64,000 nucleotides of DNA from assembly GCA_977006965.1 (NCBI GenBank), contig OZ345354.1:372001-436000 (forward strand), read 5' to 3'. Position numbers and translations under genes: made by a program. Below are positions 20,157-30,444 of this stretch, piece by piece. This stretch comes from Phymatolithon calcareum (taxonomy: Eukaryota > Rhodophyta > Florideophyceae > Hapalidiales). The notes below the pieces were generated by a model. The model did no database searches. It was not told where the DNA came from and worked only from the letters and a program-made list of their open reading frames with translations. Each line of letters opens with the position of its first letter. The stretch's first letter is position 1.

Positions 20157-22041
20157 TCTATCAGCACTAGAGCTCTTAGTACGTAACATTTTCATTCACA
20201 AGCTGCAGATTACAAATGAGAGTCGGTCGTCTAAGAATTTATGCACTTGAAGACGACGGAGATTGAAACATGATTCAATGGTTAGTATAAAAAAAGAATT
20301 AAAATGATATAGTTTGAAACTTTTAGTCCTCTGTGTATCGATGACTGTGTCAGGGGCATATGGATCAGTGTCACATCACACTGTGTTGTTCTTCAGTTGT
20401 CGCAGCCTTGACTGTATCATGGGGCACTACCGCCTTCAATGCCGATATGATTTCTGTGCTTCCCACTCTACGCAACAAATTTTACGTTGATTGTGCTAGA
20501 GGAATTTCTGAACGGTGGCCTCTGATGAACCGTAATCAAGAAGAAGAGAACTAGTTGAGAAAAGAGGTAGGAGGGATCGAGATCCTACTAAACCATATCG
20601 ACGGATTGGATGACACATCGCAGGTAAAAGCAAGCGGTTGAGAGGGAAGTGGTTGAGAGCGCAGTTACGTCTTTGCCAAGTTGGAGACGCAACTTCTTTG
20701 CTCCGCGTCTTTCTTGGTTTCCGGAAGCATATCTGGGGATATCTGTATACCTCTTCACGGTTTCCTTTATGTGGAAATCGAAACAATCAGTCCACAAAAC
20801 TCCTGATCTCCTGGTGAGATATGGCACGCCGGCACTAGTAACTAGTTAGTGAAACCCAGAGTTACCATCTGTGGTACAGTGGTAAAACTGCCTCTGCGCA
20901 CTTGTGCGAATATTTCTGTCTGATACAGGCAGGAATGTTGAGGTCGCCGGTTCGAGTCCTGTCACAAGCAAGAATAACTGAATTACGCTCCGCAAAGGGC
21001 ACACGGATGTCGCCGTGTACTGGTGTGCCGCAGTACTCGCAGGAAGCAGTTACGCGAATACCCAGAATGAATCCGATCCAGGAGCATCTTAAAGGCCCCC
21101 TAGATGTTGAGTAACGTACACTTTGTGTAGCTCAGATATCCTGCAATAAATGAATAAATCCAGAGTGATTGTCATATTGCCGTATTGCAAGTGTCCTCTT
21201 GTAAGAGGTGGTTTCTTGGAGTTTCCCAATGGTTGCCGAAGAACACTGAATTCAGCTCGATACGAGCGACAATCGAATGTGCATGATTGCAAGGCGTATT
21301 CGATGAACCGGTCCTACATTGCAATGCTCATTTTTGAACCGAAAATACGCCTGCTTCTTCACAACTGATCTGCACGCCCTTGCGCTTGGTGCCCACAGAG
21401 CAGTAATTTCTTTCTTTCTTTCTTTCTTTGTTGTGGAAATGCAGCATTTTCGTGCATGTAAGGTATGTTTGATGAACAAAAACAGGGATTGAGATGACAG
21501 GCAGATATCATCGTCCTGCGCTATCTCGTCGCATCATGTCCTCGATCCTAATAGGGATGTGATCTCGGACATATTGAAACGTATCCAGCTTTATCTGGCC
21601 TTGGAGACGGGTTTGACGGACCGAAGCTTACTCCGGATGTACAGCTGCATTTGTTCCGATGACTTCCAGAAACATGAAGACTTGTCCACACACACTTGTC
21701 TCGAATCGAATCATTCAAAGTGCATCTGCGCATCGTCCACATTACTCTTCGTCCCCAACAAGTTCCCATTATTCAAGGAGAAGCTACATTTCACACTCTT
21801 TGTCCAGATACAGCCTCCGTGGCTGTCGCCGTTACTCGTCGGACGGCGAAAACATCATGTCGTACGCTGCGCATAGCTTCCTATGTTCGATGCTGCTGTT
21901 CTGCGGGGGGTCACGAGGCGGAATCTAAGAATTTAAATGATGTGTAGAGCCCGAGATGCAGTCCCGCTTTTTTCAGGCCGGCAGAACATCTTTCCAGACC
22001 ATGCAAGGTCCACCGATAAGCACTCTAAGGGAAAAGAATAT
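20157..22041. other. Intergenic, with a tetranucleotide repeat
   Basis: 21408-21430 is a run of about six TTTC units. A pol III-type promoter at 20867-20970 is listed separately. No protein gene is supported. Confidence 0.4.
20867..20970 (+). tRNA. tRNA-like sequence with perfect A and B boxes (possible intron-containing tRNA or tRNA-derived SINE)
   Basis: TGGTACAGTGG (20872-20882) fits the pol III A-box consensus TRGYNNARNNG and GGTTCGAGTCC (20949-20959) fits the B box GGTTCGANTCC exactly. Between them CTGCCT pairs with AGGCAG, enclosing CTGATAC, which reads as an anticodon loop (U33, anticodon GAT, A37), plus an intron-like insert with its own hairpin (CGCACTTGTGCG). The acceptor pairing is poor (5 of 7) and the T stem has one mismatch. 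No T4 run follows closely. A functional tRNA is therefore doubtful; a pseudogene or tRNA-derived repeat is as likely. Confidence 0.35.
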
Positions 22042-22398
22042 TTGTCTTGCCGAACGTGATGAATATAGCAACGCTTGGTCGCGCACGACGCCACCCTTAC
22101 CCGAGCAAGGCACTGCTGCGATACACTGGTTTCATTGCCCCAATCGTTATTATTGACAAACGGTATTGCTTTACTCGAAAAGAGATGCAGCAGATTGGTT
22201 TGCTTGTGTTTCGCTGTTCCAAAAAGCCGCACATGCAGGGGAACGAACACCGTGAAGGGCGATAGCCACTGCCGAGTGCGCTGCGTTGACCGCGATGTGG
22301 ATGAAGCCACCAAAATCGCCGTTTGTCATGCTAAGCAACTGTACGGGCCACCCGTACTCTTTATCTCCAACACAAGCGGGGAGCTAAGGGAATTCTAA
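22042..22398 (+). pseudogene. Fanzor/TnpB-like C-terminal fragment, degenerate
   Basis: DNA from about 22042 aligns with 7730-8045 of the larger Fanzor pseudogene: the SHGR..PCPRKALL region, QQIG...FRC and CVDRDV(D/N)EA. Frames shift at least twice. The RuvC-II Glu codon is replaced: GACGAG (Asp-Glu) at 7827 corresponds to GACAAA (Asp-Lys) here. The zinc-finger cysteines are mostly lost, and RuvC-III reads CVDRDVDEATKIAV, losing both Asn. It is a dead 5'-truncated copy. It ends about 90 bases before the stop of the aldo/keto reductase gene on the other strand. Confidence 0.8.
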
Positions 22399-22404
22399 TT
22401 TTCT

Positions 22405-22423
22405 CTTTTCGTAATACTAAAAG
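22405..22423 (+). other. Hairpin downstream of the Fanzor fragment, shared with the first copy
   Basis: CTTTTCGT-AAT-ACTAAAAG; same position and same following GCAG as at 8104-8122, with one mismatch in the stem. Its preservation beside a decayed coding part may simply reflect common descent. Confidence 0.5.
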
Positions 22424-22488
22424 CAGGAAATGAAAGAAACCATAGAGATTGAACCGTCTTTGCACATCCTTCAAGGATCACTGTCTCA

Positions 22489-23710
22489 TCACAATTCCAA
22501 TCCATACTTCTCAACCTGTTCAGCAGTAGGGAGCGGATTCTTCTCCGTGTCAAACCCAACATGACCTTTCCCATATCTCGCCCCCTCCACCTGTTCTCGG
22601 GGAACTGCCGCCTCGAGGGCCGAAATGTCTTCCGCCGACAGCTCAATATCTGCGCTGCCGACATTGCTCAACAGGTGTTTCTCCTTAGTTGTACCAGGGA
22701 TGGGAACGACTCCAGCGCCATTGAGACGAAACTGCTGTGCCTGCACCCAAGCAAGCGCAAGCTGGGCCGTCGAACATTCTTTCGCATCCGCTATTTCCTG
22801 CACCCGTTTCAGCAACTCGACATTCTTTTTTCCAGCCTCCCCGATCAATCGCTCTTGGTGTGCCCGATAGTCGTTCCTTGCGAACTTTTTATCGCCTGAT
22901 TTAGTCAGCCCACCGAAGAAGCCCCGTCCGAGTGGAGCGTACGCCACAATACCAATCCCTAATTCCGCACACGTCGGGATTACCTCTTCCTCAATTCCCC
23001 GACACCAAAGCGAGTACTCCACTTGCACAGCAGTCAGAGGATGGATTTTGTGCGCACGTCGAATTGTCGACGCTGAACATTCTGAGAGACCCACATATTT
23101 CACTTTCCCTTCTTCAACGAGCTTCTTCATCTCGAGCATGGTAATTTCAATCTGACGTTACCACAACCATAGAAAACGTAAAAAAACAAGTAAGTATACA
23201 AGACGAGAAAGACACGACATGTCAATGCTCCCAAGGCGCGCTGGTGGGGACGTAAGTGGAGGAACGTACTGGGATTTCCTGGCTGATGCGATGTAGGTAG
23301 AATAGGTCTATCGTTTCGACCTGCAGCCGACGCAGCGAGTCTTCACATTGTTGGCGGATAAACGCGGGATCCCCATTATTCACAAGTTTCCTTTTCGGGA
23401 AATGCTTGATTTGAACTCCAGTCTTGGTGCAGATTTGGATTTTGTCCCGTCCGACCTTCTTGATGCCCTCGCAGATGATTTCTTCCTGGCATACGACTGG
23501 AGACTGGAACCGAAGCAGACGCCATCTATCCGGATAGACGTAGATATTCGCCGTATCCAACATTGTCACCCCCTGGTCGACAGTTTTCTCTAACATCGCA
23601 ACAATGTCATTGTCGGGTAGCTTGTTCCCGTAAAACGAGGTGAGTCCCATGCATCCATAGCCCAGTTGGGATACTTCCATGCCCTGCGAGCCGAGATTAA
23701 TAGTCTTCAT
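22489..23710 (-). CDS. Aldo/keto reductase (two exons)
   Basis: NADPH-dependent carbonyl reductase family, (beta/alpha)8 barrel. Exon 1 is 23270-23710 and exon 2 is 22489-23151. The intron 23152-23269 (118 nt) starts GTACGT, ends GTCAG, and falls between codons (SQEIP | IEITMLEMKKL). The product is 367 residues. It starts MKTINLGSQGMEVSQLGYGCMGL, as in YakC/AKR13-type enzymes. Visible catalytic residues: Asp and Tyr in LDTANIY, Lys in CTKTG, His in YLHR. Coenzyme-side motifs YAPLGRGFF and PIPGTTKEKHL are present. Odd: between ANIY and EEIICEGIKK there are 18 extra codons (PDRWRLLRFQSPVVC...) bounded by GT and CAG, which could be an unspliced 54-nt mini-intron or an insertion. Start chosen at the first ATG. 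Confidence 0.92.
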
Positions 23711-24820
23711 CCTGGTCAAATGCGGTTCTGGTACCTTTGTCTGGGGTCTTGGTCGTCGCTGTTCTGTGCTGCCGGAATGGCTTGGTGCGTCTGTTCATTT
23801 CAACGGATTTTCTGCTTACAAAATCTCCAAAACTCCGGCTTGTTTGTTCTTATTGGACACAAACGATTGTCTTAAATCTCGTTGACTCCCTGCGTGACAC
23901 ATCAACGTGGACTAATTTTCCCCCTCGATGCCCCTCAGGGGACCAGAGGTGGGTTTTTGTAGACCACGGAACCGTGGAACACCATCCATAAGAAACTCCT
24001 CCGCGAACAGAATCAAGCCAAATTTTCTTGACACTCCAGTAGTTGCCCCCAGCCTCAGCAGATATATTAGTAACTTGCAAATAAAAATCTACTTTTCTCT
24101 CGATACCGCTGACTCATTCGTCGCGACGAATGGGTCTAATTTTAGCCATTGATGAATTCAGCACGCAGATTTCCGTCAGCCATTTTCGTCGTTAGTAGCA
24201 TTAGAGAGAACGTTTAGGCCGCTTGTCGATGAGATTGCTGGAGAGCAAGGTCAGTGTAGAAGCTGCCTGGAATTCGAAGCTATTGGAACTTTCGCGCGAG
24301 CTTTTGCAAGTCGAGCATGTAATCACGGATCGCTGGGGAACCTCTTTCCTGAAGCTGAGCCTGCGGATTTTTTGTCTCACGCTCTCCATAGCTTGAAAGT
24401 ATAAATTTAATTGCCATTACCTGGTAAGGATGACTTTTTATGGCTTGCGCGTTGAATATGAACGGCCGTCCAAGGCGATGGGAAGGAATGGTATCGAAAA
24501 CGAATAGCTTGGTACTTTGACTATATACTGTATCTTCAGATTGTTTGTATAATCTACAAAAGTAGAGCAGATTTGAATCGTATACTCCACGTTGCATTGG
24601 GCAAACACCAGAACTGGGCGGCTTCGTACCTCGGGTTCACAATGTACCTGCTCCCACGCTCGACGGGATGGAGTGGTCCCGCAGGTACCCCCAATAGAGA
24701 GCGGTTAGAGCACCAACGCTTTCGTAACTTTTCCCTGTTAAAATGACAACGGTTTCGACGTTAGCAAGAGCGCATTACTGCAGCCTCTATCTAAAGACAA
24801 ACAACGCACCGGCAGACATT
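23711..24820. other. Intergenic region with nothing recognised
   Basis: Promoter side of the aldo/keto reductase and 3' side of STE24. Only short ORFs. Confidence 0.4.
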
Positions 24821-26155
24821 TTATTCCTCCTTCTCACCGCCCACAACGTCATTCTGAACTTCGACATCAACATCGAGCGCATCAAGTCTCTCAAGCAAGG
24901 TAGGATGTGAGTAGTTCCACGCCGCATACATCGGATCTGGCACCATATTGCTGAGGTTATTGATATGCATGCTTACGAGCGCATGCGCGAGCGGTTTGCC
25001 CATTCCTTGATCCTTCGCGAATTTGTCGGCTTGATATTCATAGTGTCTGCTCTGCAAGTTGCACAGTGGCTTTAGCAAGGCGTCGAGCGGCGTCAGCATC
25101 TCAGAGAACAAAACAAGTCCAATGATTTTCGGCATGGTACCGTCCATGTATCCAAAACTGCGAAACAGATCCGGGTTACCTGCTGTAAAACCGTATAACA
25201 AACACACCAGACCCAGATGAACGAGACTCGTTAGCAGACCGAGCATTGTGTGACTGCATGCCCAATGCCCCAATTCGTGGCATAATACTGCGACCACCTG
25301 GTCGTCGTTGCCCTTGGTTTCCTCCAGAAGAGAATCGTAAATGCATATGAACTTCGAGAATATACCGGCGAAGAACGCATTTGAATGTGAGGACCGCTTG
25401 CTTCCATCAATCACATAGATCTTTCCTAGTGGAAACTTAAGCCTGCGTGCCATGCTTTCCAGCGAACTTCGGAGCGAGCCCTCGTCCAGCGGGGTGTATT
25501 TGTTAAACAGCGGGGCGATGACGGACGGCACAAGAAACATCATGATGACGATGACAGTCGCAATGAGACTCCACAATGCACCGGCAATGACGAGCGGCGG
25601 GGTGCTGGCGAAATACTCCAATGTGGAATGGAGCGCTGCAAGGACGGGGATACCGATGACAACGGAAAGTGCAATTGTGGTAATTTTGTCGACAATGAAG
25701 GTGCGCACGGAGGTTCGATTAAAACCGAAGCGTGCCTCGACGACGAAGATTGAATAAATAGATCCCGGAAGATCGAGGACGAACTCAACAGCGTTAACGA
25801 TTGCAAAGAAAATTACGGTTTGAATTAGCTCTGATTCTGCGTAACCCACGGTGCGTGCGAGACGGCGGGCGATCTGCCAGATCTGCGGGTGAACGAAACA
25901 GAGCGCAAAGAGGACGCCGAGAAGTGAATGAAAAATGTCGTCCGCTAGGGAGAACAAAGCACGGGCTCGTCCGTAATTTTGGGACCGCAGGAATTTGCGC
26001 AGTGGAACGAGACGAGAGACTCGCTTCGAAGGGATCGTCTCACCATAGCGCGAAATTTGGCGTGATTGCAGATAAACTTCAAGTGCAAGAAAAACGAGAC
26101 GTCCCACAACGGAGACTTGAAGGTAAGGGAAAGGGGGGCCAGATGCCCTCCACAT
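24821..26155 (-). CDS. STE24: CAAX prenyl protease 1, STE24/ZMPSTE24 type (M48A)
   Basis: Single exon, 444 residues, matching the family's 420-480. This integral membrane zinc metalloprotease of the ER and inner nuclear membrane removes the -aaX tripeptide from prenylated proteins. The N-terminus has a membrane segment and the SQNYGRARALFSL motif. Several further membrane spans follow, with FGFNRTSVRTFIVDKI (family signature) and FLVPSVIAPLFNKYTPL. The zinc site HELGHW is near residue 293 and the second-ligand region SRHYEYQADKFA near 365-376. The C-terminal NYSHPTLLERLDAL is also conserved. Catalytic residues are intact. No ER-retrieval signal is obvious; the tail is acidic (GGEKEE). Confidence 0.95.
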   Translation of the reverse strand: MWRASGPPFPYLQVSVVGRLVFLALEVYLQSRQISRYGETIPSKRVSRLVPLRKFLRSQNYGRARALFSLADDIFHSLLGVLFALCFVHPQIWQIARRLARTVGYAESELIQTVIFFAIVNAVEFVLDLPGSIYSIFVVEARFGFNRTSVRTFIVDKITTIALSVVIGIPVLAALHSTLEYFASTPPLVIAGALWSLIATVIVIMMFLVPSVIAPLFNKYTPLDEGSLRSSLESMARRLKFPLGKIYVIDGSKRSSHSNAFFAGIFSKFICIYDSLLEETKGNDDQVVAVLCHELGHWACSHTMLGLLTSLVHLGLVCLLYGFTAGNPDLFRSFGYMDGTMPKIIGLVLFSEMLTPLDALLKPLCNLQSRHYEYQADKFAKDQGMGKPLAHALVSMHINNLSNMVPDPMYAAWNYSHPTLLERLDALDVDVEVQNDVVGGEKEE

Positions 26156-26559
26156 GACGGACGGTCGGTTGATTCGGGTAATTCTACCCGTCGTCTTCCG
26201 AAGTTACTACAGCGCTGACGTGGTGGATGTGCGATTGGAGGTAGCATGCAAGTGGTGAGCAGGAGAGGGAGGACAGGTGTCACAAATTATGAATCTTATT
26301 TACTAGTTTTAGCGCCAATTTTGAGAGGATTTCCCATACCTAATCATACATGGGCCACAAGCAAAGCAATGCAGCCGGTGGAGGGCGAGACATTCCTCGG
26401 GTGCGGCACTTTGGAGAGCTTGCTTAACTTGGGCAACACAAGAGCGACAGCATGCACGAGAAAAATCCATACAGTTACAACACAATCGGCAGAAGTAGGC
26501 ATAGTTGGCACCATTTCAATCGGATTCGAAGGACTTCCACGAGGTTAGATATCAACAGA
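26156..26559. other. Intergenic region
   Basis: STE24 promoter and 3' flank of the next gene; no other feature seen. Confidence 0.4.
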
Positions 26560-26943
26560 TTAGGCCTTGGAGTCGGTCTTGGCGGTCTGAGACACGGCCG
26601 GGCTGGTGGCAGCGCTTTCAGTCGCCTCCGTGGTCTTCAGGGAAGATGCGCCGCCGGTAGCAGCACCAGAAGCGACTGGAGCGGACGACGATGCACCGGG
26701 AAGAGTGGGCTCCTTGAGGGTGATGGCGGGAAGAGGACCCTGGTTTTCAAGCTCAAGGTCAGAGTCATAGTTAGGGTCGTTCTTGTCAAGGACGATCACA
26801 CCTTCCTGGTCCATAGCGGCGCCCCAGACGCCTTTAGCACCGGCACCGTTCTTCTTCGGGAGACCACGAGTGCCTGTCCCACTGTGACGATCGAAAGGAC
26901 GGCTGCGCGGACCAGCGACCGGCGATCGATTAGGGCTCCTCAT
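26560..26943 (-). CDS. Short protein carrying the PDCD4/MA3-protein N-terminal module
   Basis: 127 residues from ATG 26943. The first half reads RPFDRHSGTGTRGLPKKNGAGAKGVWG followed by VLDKNDPNYDSDLE. In animal PDCD4 and plant MA3-domain (MRF-type) proteins, an equivalent basic RGLPKK.GAGGK..WG segment and DPNYDSD segment precede the MA3 domains that bind eIF4A. Here the frame stops after a Ser/Ala/Thr-rich tail without any MA3 domain, and no in-frame continuation is visible downstream. Thus it is either a true one-module protein or a duplicated N-terminus. SERBP1/HABP4-type proteins have a related RHSGTG motif and are an alternative relation. A translation- or RNA-linked role is inference. 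Confidence 0.65.
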   Translation of the reverse strand: MRSPNRSPVAGPRSRPFDRHSGTGTRGLPKKNGAGAKGVWGAAMDQEGVIVLDKNDPNYDSDLELENQGPLPAITLKEPTLPGASSSAPVASGAATGGASSLKTTEATESAATSPAVSQTAKTDSKA

Positions 26944-27493
26944 CGTGGTTGTTGAGAGGTGACTGAAAAGAGCGATACCTTGATGGTTTAGGTTTTGGTT
27001 TGGGTCTGGGGTGGTGCGCTGGATGCGACTTCCGGGTGAGGAGGGAGTGTGTAGGAGGTGTGCCCGCTATTTATCCAGTTTTTGGAGTGCAGTGCAGCGA
27101 GAGATGCTGGCCAAAATGGGTCATGTGACCAGGTGCTGTTTTCGTGCAGTTTTTTGCATCATGTGTGTATGATGCAGAGGCTTTATTTCGGTTTGAGATA
27201 TTTTGTCGACACACGCTCCGAATTGATCGCGATCCCTGAGTATTCGTCGGGCCACTCCTGGGGCTCCCATGGGACTGCACTGCAGTATATTTACGCGTGG
27301 AACCTAATAGGTGCCAGATTTCAACCAGATTTCAATCTCAAATCTCGCTTGCACTGCAGCAAGGCCACGTACACGTACAGTACTGTATGATACAGTGCCG
27401 ATCATTCGCACTGATCAAGGCGCTCACGGAGCGTGCCTCGCAGACACCATTAGAATTAAGCGCTTTTAGTGCACAGCAGGGCGCATTACAGGT
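26944..27493. other. Intergenic region between divergent genes
   Basis: Shared 5' side of the PDCD4-module gene (-) and the ePHD gene (+). No gene seen; the hairpin follows. Confidence 0.4.
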
Positions 27494-27650
27494 CCCTACG
27501 TATGTGCACTTATGTCATCGCGTTTACCATTGCACATCGCTATTTCTTTAGATGTTGGTTTCGTGTCCTTCGTGTCCAATTGAAGCCAACATCTAAAGAA
27601 ATAGCGATGTGCAATGGTAAACGCGATGACATAAGTGCACATACGTAGGG
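27494..27650. repeat. 68-bp near-perfect long hairpin upstream of the ePHD gene
   Basis: Arm 27494-27561 (starting CCCTACGTATGTGCAC) and arm 27583-27650 are reverse complements with one T/C difference (a G-U pair in RNA), separated by a 21-base loop. The hairpin ends 175 bases before the ATG at 27826. It has no coding content. It may be a foldback MITE or, if transcribed, a small-RNA precursor. Confidence 0.9.
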
Positions 27651-27825
27651 AAATTTAAATTTCCATTGAAACAAACGTTGCCCTCTTTTCAAGGGCTCAG
27701 ACATGACATGTCATCATACTTTGCTATGATCTCTCTGTCGTCCCTTTCGACCAATCCGCTACGGCTGTACACGTGGCACCGCTGTTCCCTGGTCACTCTC
27801 GATCGCCAATCCGAAGCGTCCGCTG

Positions 27826-30444
27826 ATGCCTCATGCGAAGAGGACGTTGCGGAAAAGACCAATTCGTTGCCGCGAGTGGGCCTCTTCCCGCCCAAGTTGC
27901 ATGCCAGATATGAACCTTTCCCGTCTTAACACTTCGCGCGCGCATCTCCTGGCCCATCCAGCTCTCGTCGGCGCCAGCGGCGAGCGTGACGAAGCCCCTC
28001 GCAACCATGCGCGTCTCCTCGGCGTCCTCTTTGCCCAACTTGCGGACACCGGCGGAAATGCATATCTGCCTGCCACCTCGCCCGAGAATGCATTAGTGCA
28101 CGGAGTTCCAGTCTCAATGCTGGCCGACCGTGCAGCTATCACCCTTGTCGCTCGCCCGCCTTCACTCTCGGACCCGCTGTGGCGCACCGCTCTCTCTGTT
28201 GGAGGCGGTAACGCATCTCGGGAAACTCTAGCTAAAATTGCCGTACCACCACAAGATGTCCCCCTTTTCGTCCCAGGTACAAAATCTGTCGATGCCGCTC
28301 TGATCGCCGCCCAAAAGGCACAGAAAGTTCTGGACCGCGCGAAGCAAAAGGCTCGTGAAACCTCCCGTCTAATTCGCAGTGCCTCCGTTGCCGCTCAAAA
28401 TGCGCACAACTCCACCGCGCTTCCAGCTGAATGGGTTAATCTCGGCCCGCGTGCGGAGAACCCTCCTCCCGTCCCATCGATCGGCCCTGTTAGTACAGTT
28501 GCAAAGAGGGGACGCGCCATGCCGAGCGAGTGTTGCTTTTGCCCTGATATCCGCCATTTTGGAGGTAATGAGCTTGATAGCGAACTGATGGGTCCGTACG
28601 TGAACTCGCGCGGACGCCCGAGTCTGCGCGCCCACTTCGACTGCGCTGTCTGGGCACCGCAGGTTTATGCAAATCCGACATCTGGGCAGTTTGTCAGAGT
28701 CTATGATGAGTACCGTCGTGGTCGTCAGTTGCGCTGCGTTGGATGTTGTGGAAAAGGTGCCACGGTAGGCTGCTATATTGAGAAGTGCAAGCGCACCTTT
28801 CATTTCCGCTGTTTGGGTGCGGCTGGTGCGCGAAAGGTGAACGAGTTCTTTGTCGCTTTTTGCTCCGCACACCAGCATTTCGCAGACAAAGAGATCTATA
28901 AGGAAATGATGCGTGTCTCTAGTATTGCTGATGTCGCTACCGCTCGCCGAGAGAGCACTGATGGACTTGATTGCCCGCATTCGAAATATACCCATCTCAG
29001 GAGAAGGGATACAGAGATCATCTTCTCGCGCTCGCAGGGCATCTGCTCGCATACTGGCGCTTTTGAACATAGGAAAGAGTTGTTTTCTTCCGCGAGGCGA
29101 AGAGTCATGAAGACATCCGACCCGCTCCGCATAAGCGAACGTGCCAGAGTCGTGCGCTACTCAGCAATGGATATTGCAACCGGGTACTTAGCGTTGCTTG
29201 CTGTCGGAAAGACTGGCGAACGCAGCGAAGAAGACCTGTGCGCAACACAAGCACGTGCAGCAATTGCGTCACGTGACCATTCGAGCCTATTCCTGCTGCG
29301 CAATTTAGAGGGCGCCCGGTGCTGGACTCCAGATGAAATCAAAATCGCAAAGCCGACGGCGAAGAGAAGCGAACCTTTCACGGAGCGAATGCGGCATGAT
29401 ACACTGCGTTCTCTTCCCGGCACTGAACATGAAAGAGGGGATCAATCTAAGCAGAATCTAGCGCCAGAAGGAGCACAAGAAGACGAAGTAACTCACAGAA
29501 TTGACAAATCAGGCAAGAGAAATGAAACTCCGTCTCCTCGAGTCACACGCTCCGGCCGCGGAAAGAGCCGCCGGATTTCTGGGAAAGGAACAAAATCGGT
29601 TTCTTCGCCTGCGGCGTCCTCCAGTCGTCTTCCGTCGCGCCGCAGCTCGCTCCGCAGCGGGACATCGGGGGGCGGAGAGCCACTCGTGGAATCGGTCGCA
29701 GTGCCTCAACGTGCTTCGTCTAGCACCGCCGGTGCTGCCCCGAAAACGTCTTTTGAAGCACCACCTATTGCAGACGCCGCAGAGGACAAAGTGGTACCCC
29801 CATGTCTGCTCTCAAAACCTCCTCTTCCTGTGTCTGTTATTCGCAATGGGCCGCGCACAGCGTGGGATGAATTTCTCGCTGAGCAGTACCACCGCGAACG
29901 TGCTGTTCGTCCGGAGGATGATCACGATACGGCAATGGCAAACATGGCCCGAATGTGGAGTTTGCTCACCGCAGAAGAGCGGTCGAAGTACGAAGCGCTC
30001 GCGGCCCGGCCCGTTACTCCGGTTAGCCGTGGAACAGAATCGCCAATCCCACAAGCAAGGGCCAGTGACAAACGGCCTGCAGCTCGTGTGGATCGCGTTT
30101 CGGCCGGTCTGTTCAGCGCAACCCCGATGAAGCGGCCTATGGCCGCATCAGGCACACCTGGTCGGGCCACGAAGAGAGTGAAGTCTTCGCGCGTTGCAAA
30201 CGTGGAGTCTCATACGCCACGGTTGTCCTTCGCATTATCTAATCACAGGCGTCGTCGCAGGGAGCATGGTCGGTCACCTCAAGAGGAGCAGCCGGACTGG
30301 GAGGCTTTGTTTCCTGTGGACCTTACCGTGAGTGACGCCGCCGCACTCAAGGGCGATGATACGACTGCGGAGGCTGGCCAACGGGGCCGTGGAGAGGCGG
30401 GGAAAAGTGTTGTTCTCCCTCCTCCCCCGGTGAGAAAGCGATAG
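27826..30444 (+). CDS. Chromatin-type protein with extended PHD finger and HMG-box-like region
   Basis: Single exon, up to 872 residues from ATG 27826; a later ATG at 27907 (MNLSRLNTSRAHLLAHP) is an equally good start. Residues about 228-350 form an extended PHD module: ECCFCP...GPYVNSRG...AHFDCAVWAPQVY...CVGCCGKGATVGCYIEKCKRTFHFRCLGAAGA...FCSAHQ, with the Cys/His pairs in ePHD order. Residues about 660-728 (NGPRTAWDEFLAEQYHRERAV...MARMWSLLTAEERSKYEALAA) look like an HMG box. The linker and C-terminus are basic and Ser/Arg-rich. ePHD domains read chromatin or nucleic acid; a nuclear regulatory role is inferred. No orthologue name can be given. Confidence 0.8.
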   Translation: MPHAKRTLRKRPIRCREWASSRPSCMPDMNLSRLNTSRAHLLAHPALVGASGERDEAPRNHARLLGVLFAQLADTGGNAYLPATSPENALVHGVPVSMLADRAAITLVARPPSLSDPLWRTALSVGGGNASRETLAKIAVPPQDVPLFVPGTKSVDAALIAAQKAQKVLDRAKQKARETSRLIRSASVAAQNAHNSTALPAEWVNLGPRAENPPPVPSIGPVSTVAKRGRAMPSECCFCPDIRHFGGNELDSELMGPYVNSRGRPSLRAHFDCAVWAPQVYANPTSGQFVRVYDEYRRGRQLRCVGCCGKGATVGCYIEKCKRTFHFRCLGAAGARKVNEFFVAFCSAHQHFADKEIYKEMMRVSSIADVATARRESTDGLDCPHSKYTHLRRRDTEIIFSRSQGICSHTGAFEHRKELFSSARRRVMKTSDPLRISERARVVRYSAMDIATGYLALLAVGKTGERSEEDLCATQARAAIASRDHSSLFLLRNLEGARCWTPDEIKIAKPTAKRSEPFTERMRHDTLRSLPGTEHERGDQSKQNLAPEGAQEDEVTHRIDKSGKRNETPSPRVTRSGRGKSRRISGKGTKSVSSPAASSSRLPSRRSSLRSGTSGGGEPLVESVAVPQRASSSTAGAAPKTSFEAPPIADAAEDKVVPPCLLSKPPLPVSVIRNGPRTAWDEFLAEQYHRERAVRPEDDHDTAMANMARMWSLLTAEERSKYEALAARPVTPVSRGTESPIPQARASDKRPAARVDRVSAGLFSATPMKRPMAASGTPGRATKRVKSSRVANVESHTPRLSFALSNHRRRRREHGRSPQEEQPDWEALFPVDLTVSDAAALKGDDTTAEAGQRGRGEAGKSVVLPPPPVRKR

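Noticed and set aside
21559-21947. Overlapping ORFs before the Fanzor fragment as a possible Fanzor N-terminus
   Set aside because: None of the frames resembles the corresponding region of the larger copy; similarity starts only near 22042.
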